Origin: Selaginella tamariscina
Taxonomy: Eukaryota > Streptophyta > Lycopodiopsida > Selaginellales > Selaginellaceae
DNA length: 64,000 bases
Direction of reading: 5' to 3'
Assembly: GCA_003024785.1 (NCBI GenBank)
Contig: PUQB01000652.1
Span: 62,001 to 126,000 of the forward strand
Position 1 is the first letter of the stretch; every line of letters starts with the position of its first letter. This document shows positions 12,091 through 22,418 of this stretch, piece after piece. The position numbers were made by a program, and so were the translations under genes. A model generated the notes under the pieces. The model was not told the DNA's origin, ran no database searches, and saw nothing but the letters and a program-made list of their open reading frames with translations.

Positions 12091-14605
12091 TGTGCATAGA
12101 GAAAGAGTTATGCATAAATAATAAATATAAAAATAAATACTTATATTTATTATTTATATTCTAACACGCATACACACACAATGTAATATTCACAACAAGT
12201 AGCACAAATTGTTTACCATTGAACTTCAATTTTTGTCCTCTTATATATGCATCTAGACGTTTCTAATTTAAATATATACCGTTGAACTTCAATTTTTAAA
12301 CTTCATACACATCATAATTATGTCTTGAGGGGCAGAAAAGACGTAAAACAATCGACAAAATATATAGTAAATTAAAAAATTGACATGTATTTTTAAAACT
12401 TTTATGTTTAATTTTAAAACACTACTAATTAAACATATATATTATATAACATTTTAATTTTAAAAATTATCATAAATATTATAAATAAGTAAGTATTAGT
12501 AAATGTTATATTTTTTAATATAACTATGTCGTATATGTTTAATTGTAATGTTTTAAAGTTAAATACTATGAATTATGAATTAATCCTACAATTTTATTGA
12601 TTTGTAATTTTTAATTATTGAAGTTGACAAAGTGTATGAAGTTTACAAATTAACGTTTTAGAGGAGTATTATTAATTTAGAAATTTTGAGGGTACGTGTT
12701 TAAATATGCAAAGTTCAAGGCGTTAATGTTAAAATCAAAATAAAATTTATGATTAATTCATAATTCATGATATTTAACTCTAAAACATGCACACATATTG
12801 TTAATAATTATAAAATTAAGACATTTATTAATGTTTGCTTCTTTGTAATATTTATGATAATTTTTTAAATATTAAAATATATATTGTAAATTTAAAGTTA
12901 GTATTGAACATGTATTTTACAAAAAAAATAAAGATGGCCTAGGGTAAAACTGATTTAGGATATGTGTATATATATCTCAAACTCTTCAATTAGTATGCAT
13001 ATTCTCTTTCTTATTATTATTCTTTTATTGCTAACATGACGAATTGTTTTTGTATTAGTTCACTCTAATTTATATGCTTATTATACCATTTTACAATGTT
13101 TATAAAGAGTTTGAAGAGTGACATGCACAGTAAGCTAATCTAAGTTGAGTGCATTATAGTTATATTTTTTGTAATTCATGATTTAATTTTATGAAGTTTA
13201 AAACTTAAAATTATAGATGTGTATATTTAAACAAAACTTTTATTTAAAATACTAGTACACATGCCCACCAATACACTAAATTAATTATTAATAATAATTA
13301 ATTATTTAATAGATTCTTAATTTAATGTGAATTTATTTTTAAATTCTTAAGTTATCCATTGCCATCTCTAATACATGTGGGAGCATGTATGTACGTTATT
13401 GTGAAGTGTGATACATTCTATTCTCTCTCACACATACGCAATTGTTTAATCTTTCTATAAACATTATTATGTAATGTTATATACACACTCTCTCTCACAC
13501 ACACATTATTGTACAATGTTATTTGTTCTCTCTCACACACATACCCAATTATTTACATCTTGATTCTCCTATCAACGTTGTTGTGTTGCTCCTTCCCTCT
13601 CCCTCTCTTTCTCTCTTACACACACATACACACATGTTTAATCGTCCTAATTATCATGAACCTTCTCTCTCTCTTCTACACACAAACACACACCTTAAGA
13701 TCATAGAAGGAAATAAAGATTAAGGCCTTGATATTAGCACTTTTAAAAAGAAATGATATAAAAATCAAGTGGATAAAACAACAAAGTTAAGAAAGAAAAC
13801 TTTTAAGAAAATTACACCCTTAACTTAATTATTATTTTAACCTAATAAGTTTATATTTAAGTTTTTAAATTTACTTATTTCATACATAACTTTTAATGAC
13901 TTTTTATTTTTTTAAATGAGTTTAAAATAACTGTTAAATTATTTTCTTGAGTGAGATTAGGAATGAGGCATTCATAACACAAATACAGGTATAACCCACA
14001 GAGGTAAGTGGTAGATTTAGTATAAGAAATCAAATTCACAACCCGACTTTACTTTTCAACCTATTGTGTTAACACGGGATTAACTATTTAAATTAATTAT
14101 TTAATAGACCCTTCTTTAATTGATCTAATCTTAAACTGAACCTTTAATATAATTATTATTTTTTACTTAGTGAGTTTATTCTTATTAACTCAATTATTAT
14201 TTTGGTTTAACTAGGTGAGTTTATTCTTAATTATTTAATACCAAATTTATAAATTTAAAATAATCATTAGATGTGAGATTTTGGTGGCCCGTATGATGCT
14301 CCACCCTAATTTACAAAAGGGACAATCCTGATCTTCGTTATTCGAACACAGACATGAAGCTTTTTATGCTTATCTATTTGTTTAGAATTTTGCATCCCTA
14401 TAAACTTTCTAGTAGTTTATATCTCGATTACCTTAAGATTAAATTTGAACCCTTGATTCAGAATTAAACTAGTGATATATTTTCAAATATTCAGGAGTAT
14501 TTACATAACGGTTCTATGTAGAAATAGTTCTAAATTGAATAATGAGATTATATATGTGATTACCATAAACCAATTTAGTCTAGACTAAAAGATGATTTAT
14601 TCCGC
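12091..14605. other. AT-rich intergenic DNA with CA/CT microsatellites, no gene seen
   Basis: The stretch is AT-rich without coding motifs. CA and CT tracts at about 13,420-13,700 generate the only longer ORFs, which are low-complexity. No RNA gene or intact mobile element was recognised. Confidence 0.55.
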
Positions 14606-14609
14606 TTGT

Positions 14610-15712
14610 TTAAGATCCAAGGGACCTGATCCCAAGATCCCATACATTCTCATATTTAACTGGTTCACCAGTTGATCCAAGGGACCTGATCCCAAGAGTT
14701 CCTACAAACCACACCAAGCGCATTTGTATTTGTAGACTGATGCGAAATTTTAAGTTGGTGAGGTCTTCAGGGAACTTCCAAAGTATATCAGGAAACAATT
14801 CGGGATTAATACTAGCTGAACATGGGAAAGGTAGCTGTGGATTGAAGAGTCGGAGTCCAGAGTGTGGCTTCTTCATACGGTACTTCTCCTTATTGTTCCA
14901 TCGCTTAATGCTCCATTCAAATATTACTGCATTAGCACCATCAGCTTCTTCAATGTGTATAAGCTCCACTTTAAGGGGAGAAGGCCGGACTTCCCTCTCA
15001 GTTGCCCAGGAGCGCTCTACGTTTATATTAGCAGGACCATATCCTAGTTGTCCTCTAGCCATGGTTGTAGAAGTCTTCTTAACAGTAGAAGATGGCAAGC
15101 TCTGGAGGTCGCTAGGGCGCTGTTCTAAGATAGGGATGGCACGTCCATCAAATACTGGTTCAATCTTTATTTGCACAAAGTCTGGGTAAAACCCGAGATA
15201 TTGTTCTTGCTTAAGGCCAAAGAACTGGTTCTTAGGAACCCCTATCACTAATTTCTCAATGCGGAGCCTAGTATTTAGATGAGCATCAACCATGACAAAC
15301 GGTTGTATCATCATCATGATCATAACTTTCTGATCTACAGAAAGATTCAGTCTAGGAATTTGTGAATATATTCGCAATTGTTGCGACTCTGGAAGATTGC
15401 TTGTGTAATGTTGAAAGGCAACATATTTTCTCCACTCTGACAAGGAGGAGTGGAGGGACCTCTTTGTTCTGGATGATCATATTGGGGTTTGGGGATTTGC
15501 TTGGGGAATATGTAACATATAGAGAACCCATCAGAAGAGGTTTCTCTTTTTATGAAGGAAATACCAGAATCATCATCATCATCATCTTCTTCTTCTTCTT
15601 GCTGGACATATCCATATGAAGCAAGTATATGAAGATCATTACCTGAATAGTCTCTTGCCATAGTGATGCTTGGTAGTCCCAATTTGCAAAGCTGCTCAAG
15701 CTCCATACTCAA
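14610..15712 (-). CDS. Unrecognised protein, two overlapping frames
   Basis: Two minus-strand frames probably form one gene. The upstream frame (15,712 to about 15,430) starts MSMELEQLCKLG and has an acidic run of Glu/Asp, then a segment with YIFPKQIPKPQYDHPEQ. The downstream frame (about 15,443-14,610, 277 codons) continues with NLPESQQLRIYSQIPRLNL and ends in a duplicated LGIRSLGS motif. The frames overlap by about 95 bp, so a single-base indel or an unseen intron joins them. No signal peptide, membrane segment or known domain is visible to me. It ends next to a CHAT gene on the other strand. Function unknown; it could be a transposon-borne or lineage-specific gene. Confidence 0.4.
14613..14698. 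repeat. 60-bp in-frame duplication
   Basis: The block 'gatccaagggacctgatccc' occurs at 14,614 and again at 14,674, exactly 60 bp apart. On the minus strand it encodes LGIRSLGS twice near the C-terminus of the unknown protein, so the duplication keeps the frame. Confidence 0.8.
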
Positions 15713-15764
15713 ACCTCGAGAAAAGAATTGAGAGATGAATGAATTAAGTTTGTTTTAAAAAGGC

Positions 15765-16055
15765 TAACGTGTAAATCAAAGAAAGAATATTACCAGCGCA
15801 CTCACAGTCTCACACCAATAGTTAAAACTGAATCAAAGAAAGAATATTACCAATAAATCAAAGAAAGAATATTCTCAGCGCATAAATCAAAGAAAGAATA
15901 TTCTCAGCGCACTCACACCAATAAATCAAAGAAAGAATATTCTCAGCGCACTCACACCAATAAATCAAAGAAAGAATATTCTCAGCCCACTCACATCAAT
16001 AATTAAAACTAAATCAAAGAAAGAATATTCTCAGCGCACTCACATCAATAGTTAA
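15765..16055. repeat. 39-bp tandem array (aatcaaagaaagaatattct units)
   Basis: Seven or eight units share 'aaatcaaagaaagaatatt' followed by 'ctcagcgcactcacaccaat'. The central units repeat at 39 bp; outer units are longer because of inserted 'agttaaaact'-type sequence. The array lies directly upstream of the CHAT gene exon and downstream of the unknown gene start, so it may sit in the shared intergenic promoter region. Confidence 0.85.
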
Positions 16056-16222
16056 GGTATTGTGCATTTGGAGATTAGTACCGTGGAACTCTGGTCATTT
16101 GTGAATCCAGTGATAATTTAAACATGGCACCAGGAAGTTTTAGTGTAGCCAAGTAATAATATATATATATTTTTGTAATAAATTGAACAACATTTAAGCA
16201 GTAGAATATAAATTTTGTACAG

Positions 16223-17468
16223 GAGGAGTATTCCAGTGCAGCTTCTTTACCAATGGGATGAATATAATGCTGGTATGTCATTCATGAAGCAAAAGCTTAC
16301 TCTTCATGCAATAATAGCTTTTGCAAAATGGCACCATAAATTAATAGTAAAAGAGAAAAAAGTAGGATGCTACTGGGCTCTTTGGCAGTTGCAAGTCACA
16401 ATAGCTGAATATTGCGATGGATTATGGGAGGCAAGCTCCTCTTCATCAGTTCATTCATCTTCCTTACCTTCTCATGATCGAAAGGAGCAGCTCTTAGCAT
16501 TCTTAGTTCGTCACAAGGATCTTTGGTTTGACAAAGCTGAAAGTGATGGTGAACGAGATCCAAAAGGCTGGGCAATGTTTTACTTAGGCGTGACGACATG
16601 GGTCTCCATATCTAACTCCAATAGTGATGCTGTCTTAGTTTGGCTATACAACGCACTGGACAATGCAGACGGACCGGATCTAGTAGAACAAGCACTTACC
16701 ATCTTGGCAGATGTTTTCCTCAAGCTAGGTAACTACGAGAAAGCTATTGAATTTTTAACTGCCATTCAAGAGAGTCCTTGTGTGGATGCTGGAAATCAAT
16801 TCGATGCAATGGCGAAGCTCTCTGTGACTCTTGCGATGAATGACAACTTGGGAGGTGCTGACCAAGTAATCGAGAGAATGGAGAGGCTTGCATCAGATGC
16901 TTTTGGTAATGACAAAGTTTATATAGAGGCTGTTGTCTCTAAGCTGCGTGCTACTATCAGTTACATGGCTTGTGAGTATGCTAAGTGTGAGAGAGAAAAT
17001 AGGAGAGCAGTTGAGTTGTTTGCAAGACTGCCAACCAGCATGCAAGATTGCTACCTTGAGTACATGGATAATGCAGATGAAGAGGCTTTTCCACCACATA
17101 GGCGTATTCGGGTTGTGGAGTTCAGTTTGTGCGCATGGAAGGAGATTGTGACATGTGATGAAAGACTTGTGGGAAACGATCGAGGTCCGAGGCTAGACAA
17201 GGAAAATCTTGTGAAAGCGTTGGCACAACTCGGAATGGATGTGGAAGAAGTATTTCTAAGTGATGATGAACATGGGACCAATCAACAGTCGAGCATCACA
17301 AGGGTAGATACGGAAAAACTGTGGGAACTGCTGATAGAATATGAAGCTGATGAGGTTTTACAAACTACATACATGGGGATAACCATTGCTCTTCACAAGC
17401 GTTACCTTCAAGCAAAACAGCATCTCAAGGCGAAGGAGTTGGATAGAGCGGTTTCTGTAGCAAGGGAG
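16223..17468 (+). CDS. TPR-CHAT protein, 5' part (split by transposon)
   Basis: An open frame of about 415 codons follows a plausible splice acceptor (ttttgtacag) at 16,222, so earlier exons may be missing or unrecognised; the first Met in frame is near 16,272. It is helical with TPR-like units, for example QALTILADVFLKLGNYEKA and the following VDAGNQFDAMAKLSVTLA segment. It ends at VSVARE, exactly where the 12-bp target duplication begins; the same reading resumes at 25,823. In the intact gene this part would be the repeat scaffold ahead of a caspase-fold CHAT domain. As assembled, translation runs 21 codons into the transposon and stops at 17,531. Start uncertain, TPR-CHAT identity supported by the 3' half. 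Confidence 0.7.
17457..17468. repeat. Left copy of 12-bp target site duplication
   Basis: The word gtagcaagggag occurs here and at 25,823-25,834, on either side of the transposon. Joining the flanks at one copy restores the host reading V-A-R-E-I-L-E-L. Mutator-like elements typically duplicate 8-11 bp, so 1-3 bp may match by chance. Confidence 0.8.
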
Positions 17469-17510
17469 TGTCGCCATTTTGGAGGCTTGGGGCCCAGGAG
17501 GCCTGGGCTC

Positions 17511-17548
17511 GAATATTCAAGAATATTCTAGAATATTTTGGAATATTC
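17511..17548. promoter_or_regulatory. Array of heat-shock-element-like palindromes at the left terminus
   Basis: GAATATTC or a one-base variant starts at 17,511, 17,521, 17,531 and 17,541, exactly 10 bp apart. This gives alternating GAA/TTC pentamers, the pattern of a heat shock element. It lies 42 bp inside the transposon end. It could bind HSF, or be a subterminal transposase site that resembles an HSE. Confidence 0.5.
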
Positions 17549-17552
17549 TTTC

Positions 17553-17582
17553 TGGTCGGCAGTATTGGCCTCAGTCGGCAAA
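17553..17582. promoter_or_regulatory. Subterminal TGCCGAC-type motifs
   Basis: Two copies of GTCGGCA occur here ('ggtcggcagt' and 'cagtcggcaa'). The second is the same TCAGTCGGCA arm that forms the hairpins in the internal 137-bp array. Sharing between the terminus and the internal array suggests a binding site for an element-encoded protein; that is inference. Confidence 0.5.
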
Positions 17583-17659
17583 AAAGAATTCTATTAAAAC
17601 TGTTGTATTTCTTTTTATTTTTTTTATATTAGCTTAATTTATTACTCAATATACATTAG

Positions 17660-20600
17660 CTAAAGTTTCTTCTTCATCTTAAGTAAAGCTGCAGTTCTCG
17701 AACCACCAGTTACGCTTGGACGTGGAGGTGTTTGAGTAGGTAACTCTTCTGGTCTAATGTTCTCTGCAAGCTTGTTTGTTGCCAACCTAGAGAGTTCGAA
17801 ACTCTTCTCGGTTCCTATAATATTCCTTCCGAGCTCGACGGCAGCTAACAATGATGACCCGGTTCCGGAACCAATATCCCAGACTAGGTCGCCAGGTCTA
17901 CTGAGACGCTCGATCAAAAGCTGCATGAGTCGAACACTCTTCGGTTGAATCATAATCCTGCACAACTTCCATTAGGATAAACATAGCAAAGTACTTCCTT
18001 ACCAAGCCTCCTGATAACGGTCGGCAGTGTCGACGAGGATCGTGTTCGTCAACGCCAGAGGGTTTGGCCTCTTCGACTTCTTCTCAGAGCTTTGCAGCAC
18101 CAAGAGAACTAACAAGTTATCCTGCCACATAGACCAAGTTAAACTTGAACTTGAATAGCTAGCTTACCTTAATTTTGTCACGGTATCCCCAGCCTCGTGC
18201 ACGGTAGACGCTGTAAGTCCCTGCAACCTCCAAGTTGATTACTGCAGCCGCCTGAATCACCGCCGAAACAGAAGGAGAACTCGCGAAGACGACCATGAAA
18301 CCACTCGCTGCCAAGTGCATTCCACTGAACTGCAAGGCCTCCTCAAACTTCACCGGATCTAGCTGCACAATGTCCTTGTTGATGCTAGCACCTCCATATA
18401 CAAGCTCATTGGGCAAGTCGAGGATGATGAGGTTGAAGCCGTATTCACCTACCACTTCCTGGAACAACGTTTGTGACTCAACCGTATGTAGTCTGTCAAC
18501 CTGTTCTCGGAGCTTGGTGTACACCTCTGTCTGGGAAGCACCTGGCTCGAAGAAAGACCTGCTCATCTCCTCCATGTCGCACACAGCTAGGTCGTAGGAT
18601 CCACGGGATGCAGCCAGGGTCGGGATGAAGGTCATCAGGTCGTCCTTGATGTCCAAACTAGCTACAAGTGGCTGTACCTCATTGATTGTAAAGTCGAATG
18701 CCGGCGGAGGTGCTGTAGAAGAGCTTGGTCCCGCTCCCGATCCCTTTGCAGGTGTAGTTGTCTTCCGCACCGTCTTCTTCATCTTGCTCTTCTTGATAGC
18801 CTCTACTTCTTCTGGCTCCCAAACAATCGCTGGTAGATCATTGGCGTGCATGTCGAATAGTGTGCTCTCCCAAGCTGGTGGCTGTTGCGACGGACAGTCG
18901 AGCCAGAATGGAACATGCTCCCGTTCGAACGGTGTTAGAGCTCCTCTGCTCTTCGACCACATGTGAGGCTCGCTTGTATGATCTGTCCACAGCTTCATCG
19001 TATGGGACGGTGTCATTTGCTTCGCCAGTATGAACCTGCAACACAAAGTCAGACAGTAGCAATGCTGGATTGAAAGCTTACCTCCATATCATCCGACGCG
19101 CAGATTCCTCACGCTCCAGAAACTCATTCGGCTCCATCGAATAAGTGAACCGTATGCAGTCATGGAAGGGCTGAAAGACCAGGCACTTGCTCCGATTCTC
19201 ATCTCGTCAAACCAGCTCATGAAGTCGACATCCGTTCCAACTTCTTCACCATCCTCTCGCAACCCCTTAAGGATCTGAATGGCTTCCTCGCGCACAGCCT
19301 TCCAATATAAGTCCAAGGTGAACCACTTGATCCACTCTTTGTCCTGCATGCCCGGTAGCCCAAGTGTCTGTTGTTCTGCCTTGGATTCGAGACGGGTGAG
19401 CTTGTTGAGGTATCGGAGTCGCAGCATGTTTGGAATCTTCGCCCTTGACATCGCATACAGCTTCTCAATGCCCATCCAGCGACACTGCTTATGAGAGATT
19501 GTCACCTTCTGGAACCACTCCTCCCCCAAGTCTGGGTCTATGATGGAGAGGAACTTGTGCATACGCTTGTCATGCTTCTTGTACACTAGCTGCTTCAGGT
19601 TCACCTCAACCTGTGGATTGCCCTTAGCACTGGTGACTGCTCTGTCGAGATCATCGTCGATCTCGTTCTGCACATAGAATAAGTTAAAAATTTCTTTCCT
19701 ATAAATTAAATCGGAGGTTACCTTGAAAAGATCTTTGCGCAGATCAGGTTCGGAAGAGGATGCCAAGCCGTCTTTCCTGATGAACTCTCCTTCCACTTCC
19801 GCACCTCAAGACGATCAACCTCCGTGAGTGACTCGAGGATTTTCTGAGTTCCTTCTGTACTAGTGCAGACCGCCTTTACAGCGAGGAGAATATGTGGTAG
19901 CGTTGTTTCCACAGATGTTGCTGAAGATCTGTTCAACGAAACTGTAAGTCTAAACTCTTAACAAAAAGAAAAGAAAATACTCACATGTTAATCGATTGGA
20001 ACATCGAAACCAGTTGAAGAATGTCGAGGTTCTCCGTGGAGATGAAACTCGATCGAACGCGAATAGCCCATCGCTGGTTGTCCTCTGCATCCTCTCGGTA
20101 CAGCTTCTGCAAAGCCTGTAGCCTATGGTTCCCGTCCCAGCAGCTAAACTTCCTGTTTGAGAGCCTTGAAGCCCACTGTTTGTACTCCGGCTGAGTAAGA
20201 GCTTGCTCGAAAGACCGGTGCTGCTCGTACTGAATCGTGTCCTTCGACAGCTCCGATAGCTCCTCAGCAGTGAGTCGATCTCCGATGGACAGAATGAACA
20301 AGGCCGTGTTGCGTAGATAACCAGCCTTCTTCAACGATGACACCAGCCTGTCCAAGTCCCCTAGGTTACTCGTCGAACCACCTCGTTGGAATGTATTCTG
20401 CAGATGGGCACATCAGGAGGATCACCAAGTCCCTTGATAGTAATTTTGTCGAGCAGGTTTGCTGAGCTCTCCAAATGCAGGCTCGCCGGTATGCTGTATA
20501 ACTCCTTCGGCTCCTTATCGCTCTTCGCCTTCTTGCCTTTTGAATCAGCTTTCCCGCGGCCTCTCTTTTTGCTGACTGCCTCCTCCAAGTCGTCCTCGCT

Positions 20601-20879
20601 AGCTTCAGCTGCCTCTGTCATCTGCACTTGCTCGTTCAGGACTGCAACCTCAGCGGATGAAGGAGGCAACTGCGACGAGCTCTCCGGGAAATCTGTGATT
20701 GTTGGTGGAGGCTGTTCTTGCTCAACTGCTACTACTCCAGACTGAGTCACTGGAGGATCCTCCTTTGCTACATTAGATGGTTCTCCTCTCTTGCCTCGCT
20801 TCTGCTTCGATATCCTCTTCTCTTCCCGTGGCTCTTCATCAGGCGCAGTCTCTAGTAGACGTTTTGAAGCTCTCACCAT
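17660..20879 (-). CDS. ParB-like domain / DNA amino-methyltransferase fusion protein
   Basis: Read from ATG at 20,879 after a 5'-UTR acceptor. The N-terminus is a basic, NLS-like and acidic linker (KRISKQKRGKRGE; KKRGRGKADSKGKKAK). A ParB/Srx-like domain follows: VPICRIHSNEVVRR, DLDRLVSSLKKAGYL, then CWDGNHRLQALQKLY. A helical middle region leads to the methyltransferase: motif IV position NLIILDLPNELVYGG, AASGFMVVFASSPSV, then IQPKSVRLMQLLIERLS-PGDLVWDIGSGTGSSLLAAVELGRNIIGTE (motifs X/I). Motif IV before motif I is the beta arrangement of N6A/N4C enzymes. Introns of 43-54 bp join the frames at 19,942-19,984, 19,668-19,721, 19,036-19,081, 18,123-18,168 and 17,958-18,002, all GT-AG. Frame changes remain near 20,360, 19,790 and 19,200. 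The usual DPPY is DLPN here, so catalysis is doubtful. Stop at 17,660. Confidence 0.75.
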
Positions 20880-20949
20880 TTTGGGAACTCTGGAAAGTAA
20901 ACACACAAGTCAATTGATGAGGAGTCAAAATAAAAAAAAAACAAAGATG

Positions 20950-21960
20950 ACTAACCTTGTGGCTGCCGACTCAAGCTAGATGCTGCCGACCCTCTCAGTC
21001 GGCAGAGAGATGTAGAAGAAAAAACCTGCCGACTGAGATAGTTTGTGCCGACTCTGTCAGACGGCACAGAAGAGATAATGGTGCCGACTGAGATAGGATG
21101 GTGCCGTCCCTCTCAGACGGCACAAATGGGAAGACCCATTAACTGTTTTAAAAGAAATACTTGAGACGCAAAGAAAAAAAAAACTAATTCAAAATACCTT
21201 GTGGCTGCCGACTGAAGAAGGATGGTGCCGTCACTCTCAGTCGGCACAAATGGGAAGACACTATAACTCTGAAAAAAAACATTGTTATACGGATACTTGA
21301 GCCGCAGAGCAAAATATAAACAAATTCAAAATACCTTGTGGCTGCCGACTGAAGAAGGATGGTGCCGTCACTCTCAGTCGGCACAAATGAGAAGACACAT
21401 TAACTCTGAAAAAAAACAATGTGATACGAATACATGATCCAGAAAGCAAAAAATAAATATATCGAACATACCTTGTGGCTGCCGACTGAACTAGGATGGT
21501 GCCGTCACTCTCAGTCGGCACAAATGGGAAGACCCATTAACTCTGAAAATAAAAACCTTGTGATACGAATACTTGAGCCAGAAAGCAAAAAAAAACAAAT
21601 CGAAAATACCTTGTTTTTGCCGACTGAACCAGGATGGTGCCGTCACTCTCAGTCGGCACAAATGGAAAGACCCATTAACTCTGAAAAAAAAACATTGTGA
21701 CACGTATACTTGAGCCGCAAGGAAAAAAATAAATAAATCGACGATACCTTGTGTTTGCCGACTGAACCAGGATGGTGCCGTTGCTCTCAGTCGGCACAAA
21801 TAAGAAGACCCTATATCTCTGGAAAAAGAAATACTTTGAGCAGCAAATCATAAAATACAGAAATTACACATACCTTGTGGCCGCCGGCTGAGCAGGATGG
21901 TGCCGAGAATCTAAATCGGCACAGAAATCTCCATTGTTATACTTGGGCGCTGCACGAATC
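20950..21960. repeat. 137-bp tandem array with TGCCGACTGA inverted repeats
   Basis: Units start with 'ccttgtgg' or a variant at 21,197, 21,334, 21,471, 21,609, 21,747 and 21,873 (spacing 126-138, mostly 137), with an earlier unit at 20,955 and two shortened ones near 21,025 and 21,078. Each carries TGCCGACTGA, then a central GTGCCG, then TCAGTCGGCA: 10-bp arms about 22 bp apart that could form a hairpin. Between cores is an A-rich spacer. The array lies between the divergent starts of the methyltransferase and transposase genes, so it is placed as a bidirectional promoter or a protein-binding array. Confidence 0.9.
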
Positions 21961-21964
21961 GAGT

Positions 21965-22145
21965 CGAAATGGATGGCGCCGCAGTGGAAACCGTAACTCT
22001 GAGATCTGAGATTAAAGAAACCCTCTGGATCTGCCGCAGTGGAAACAGATCTGAGATTGAAAGAACCCTAGCCGCAATGGAAACAGTAAACCCTATCTAC
22101 CAAAAAACCCTAGCCGCAATGAAAACAGTGAACCCTACGGAATAA
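21965..22145. promoter_or_regulatory. Leader with repeated ccgcaGTGGAAAC words and AAACCCTA boxes
   Basis: Four short words related to 'gccgcagtggaaac' occur at about 21,978, 22,032, 22,071 and 22,110, interleaved with 'aaccctagccgcaatgg' and AAACCCTA telo-box-like words. They lie upstream of the transposase ATG at 22,419. Telo-boxes in plants mark promoters of growth and translation genes; a promoter or leader role here is inference. Confidence 0.45.
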
Positions 22146-22418
22146 ATGTGACATTAATATTTAGGGTTTATTTTAAAATATGTGAATAATTGGTAAATGT
22201 GAAGATATTTCAAATCATAAAAGGTAGAAATTAAATTAAATCGGTGATACTAGAGAGGACATCATTAAGAACACTGTGAACTGGGCAGCATAGAATTAAT
22301 TATATACAAACGTGTATTCACGTTTATTGTTAACGATTGTAATTTTTTTTTGGTAAGAGAAAGTGTGTTTAATCTTTTGCTTTGCTTTCCTAAACCACCG
22401 AGCTTTCTCCTTGTTGTC

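Noticed and set aside
11671..12164. His/Thr-rich or Cys/Val-rich small proteins
   Set aside because: They are translations of the 63-bp minisatellite in both strands.
17660..20879. Bacterial contamination, suggested by ParB and methyltransferase motifs
   Set aside because: The gene has five short GT-AG introns with in-frame junctions, lies inside a transposon flanked by a target duplication, and the host plant gene continues on both sides.
20950..21960. CRISPR array
   Set aside because: The units are 137 bp with diverged A-rich spacers of similar sequence, not unique spacers, and the context is a eukaryotic transposon with introns.
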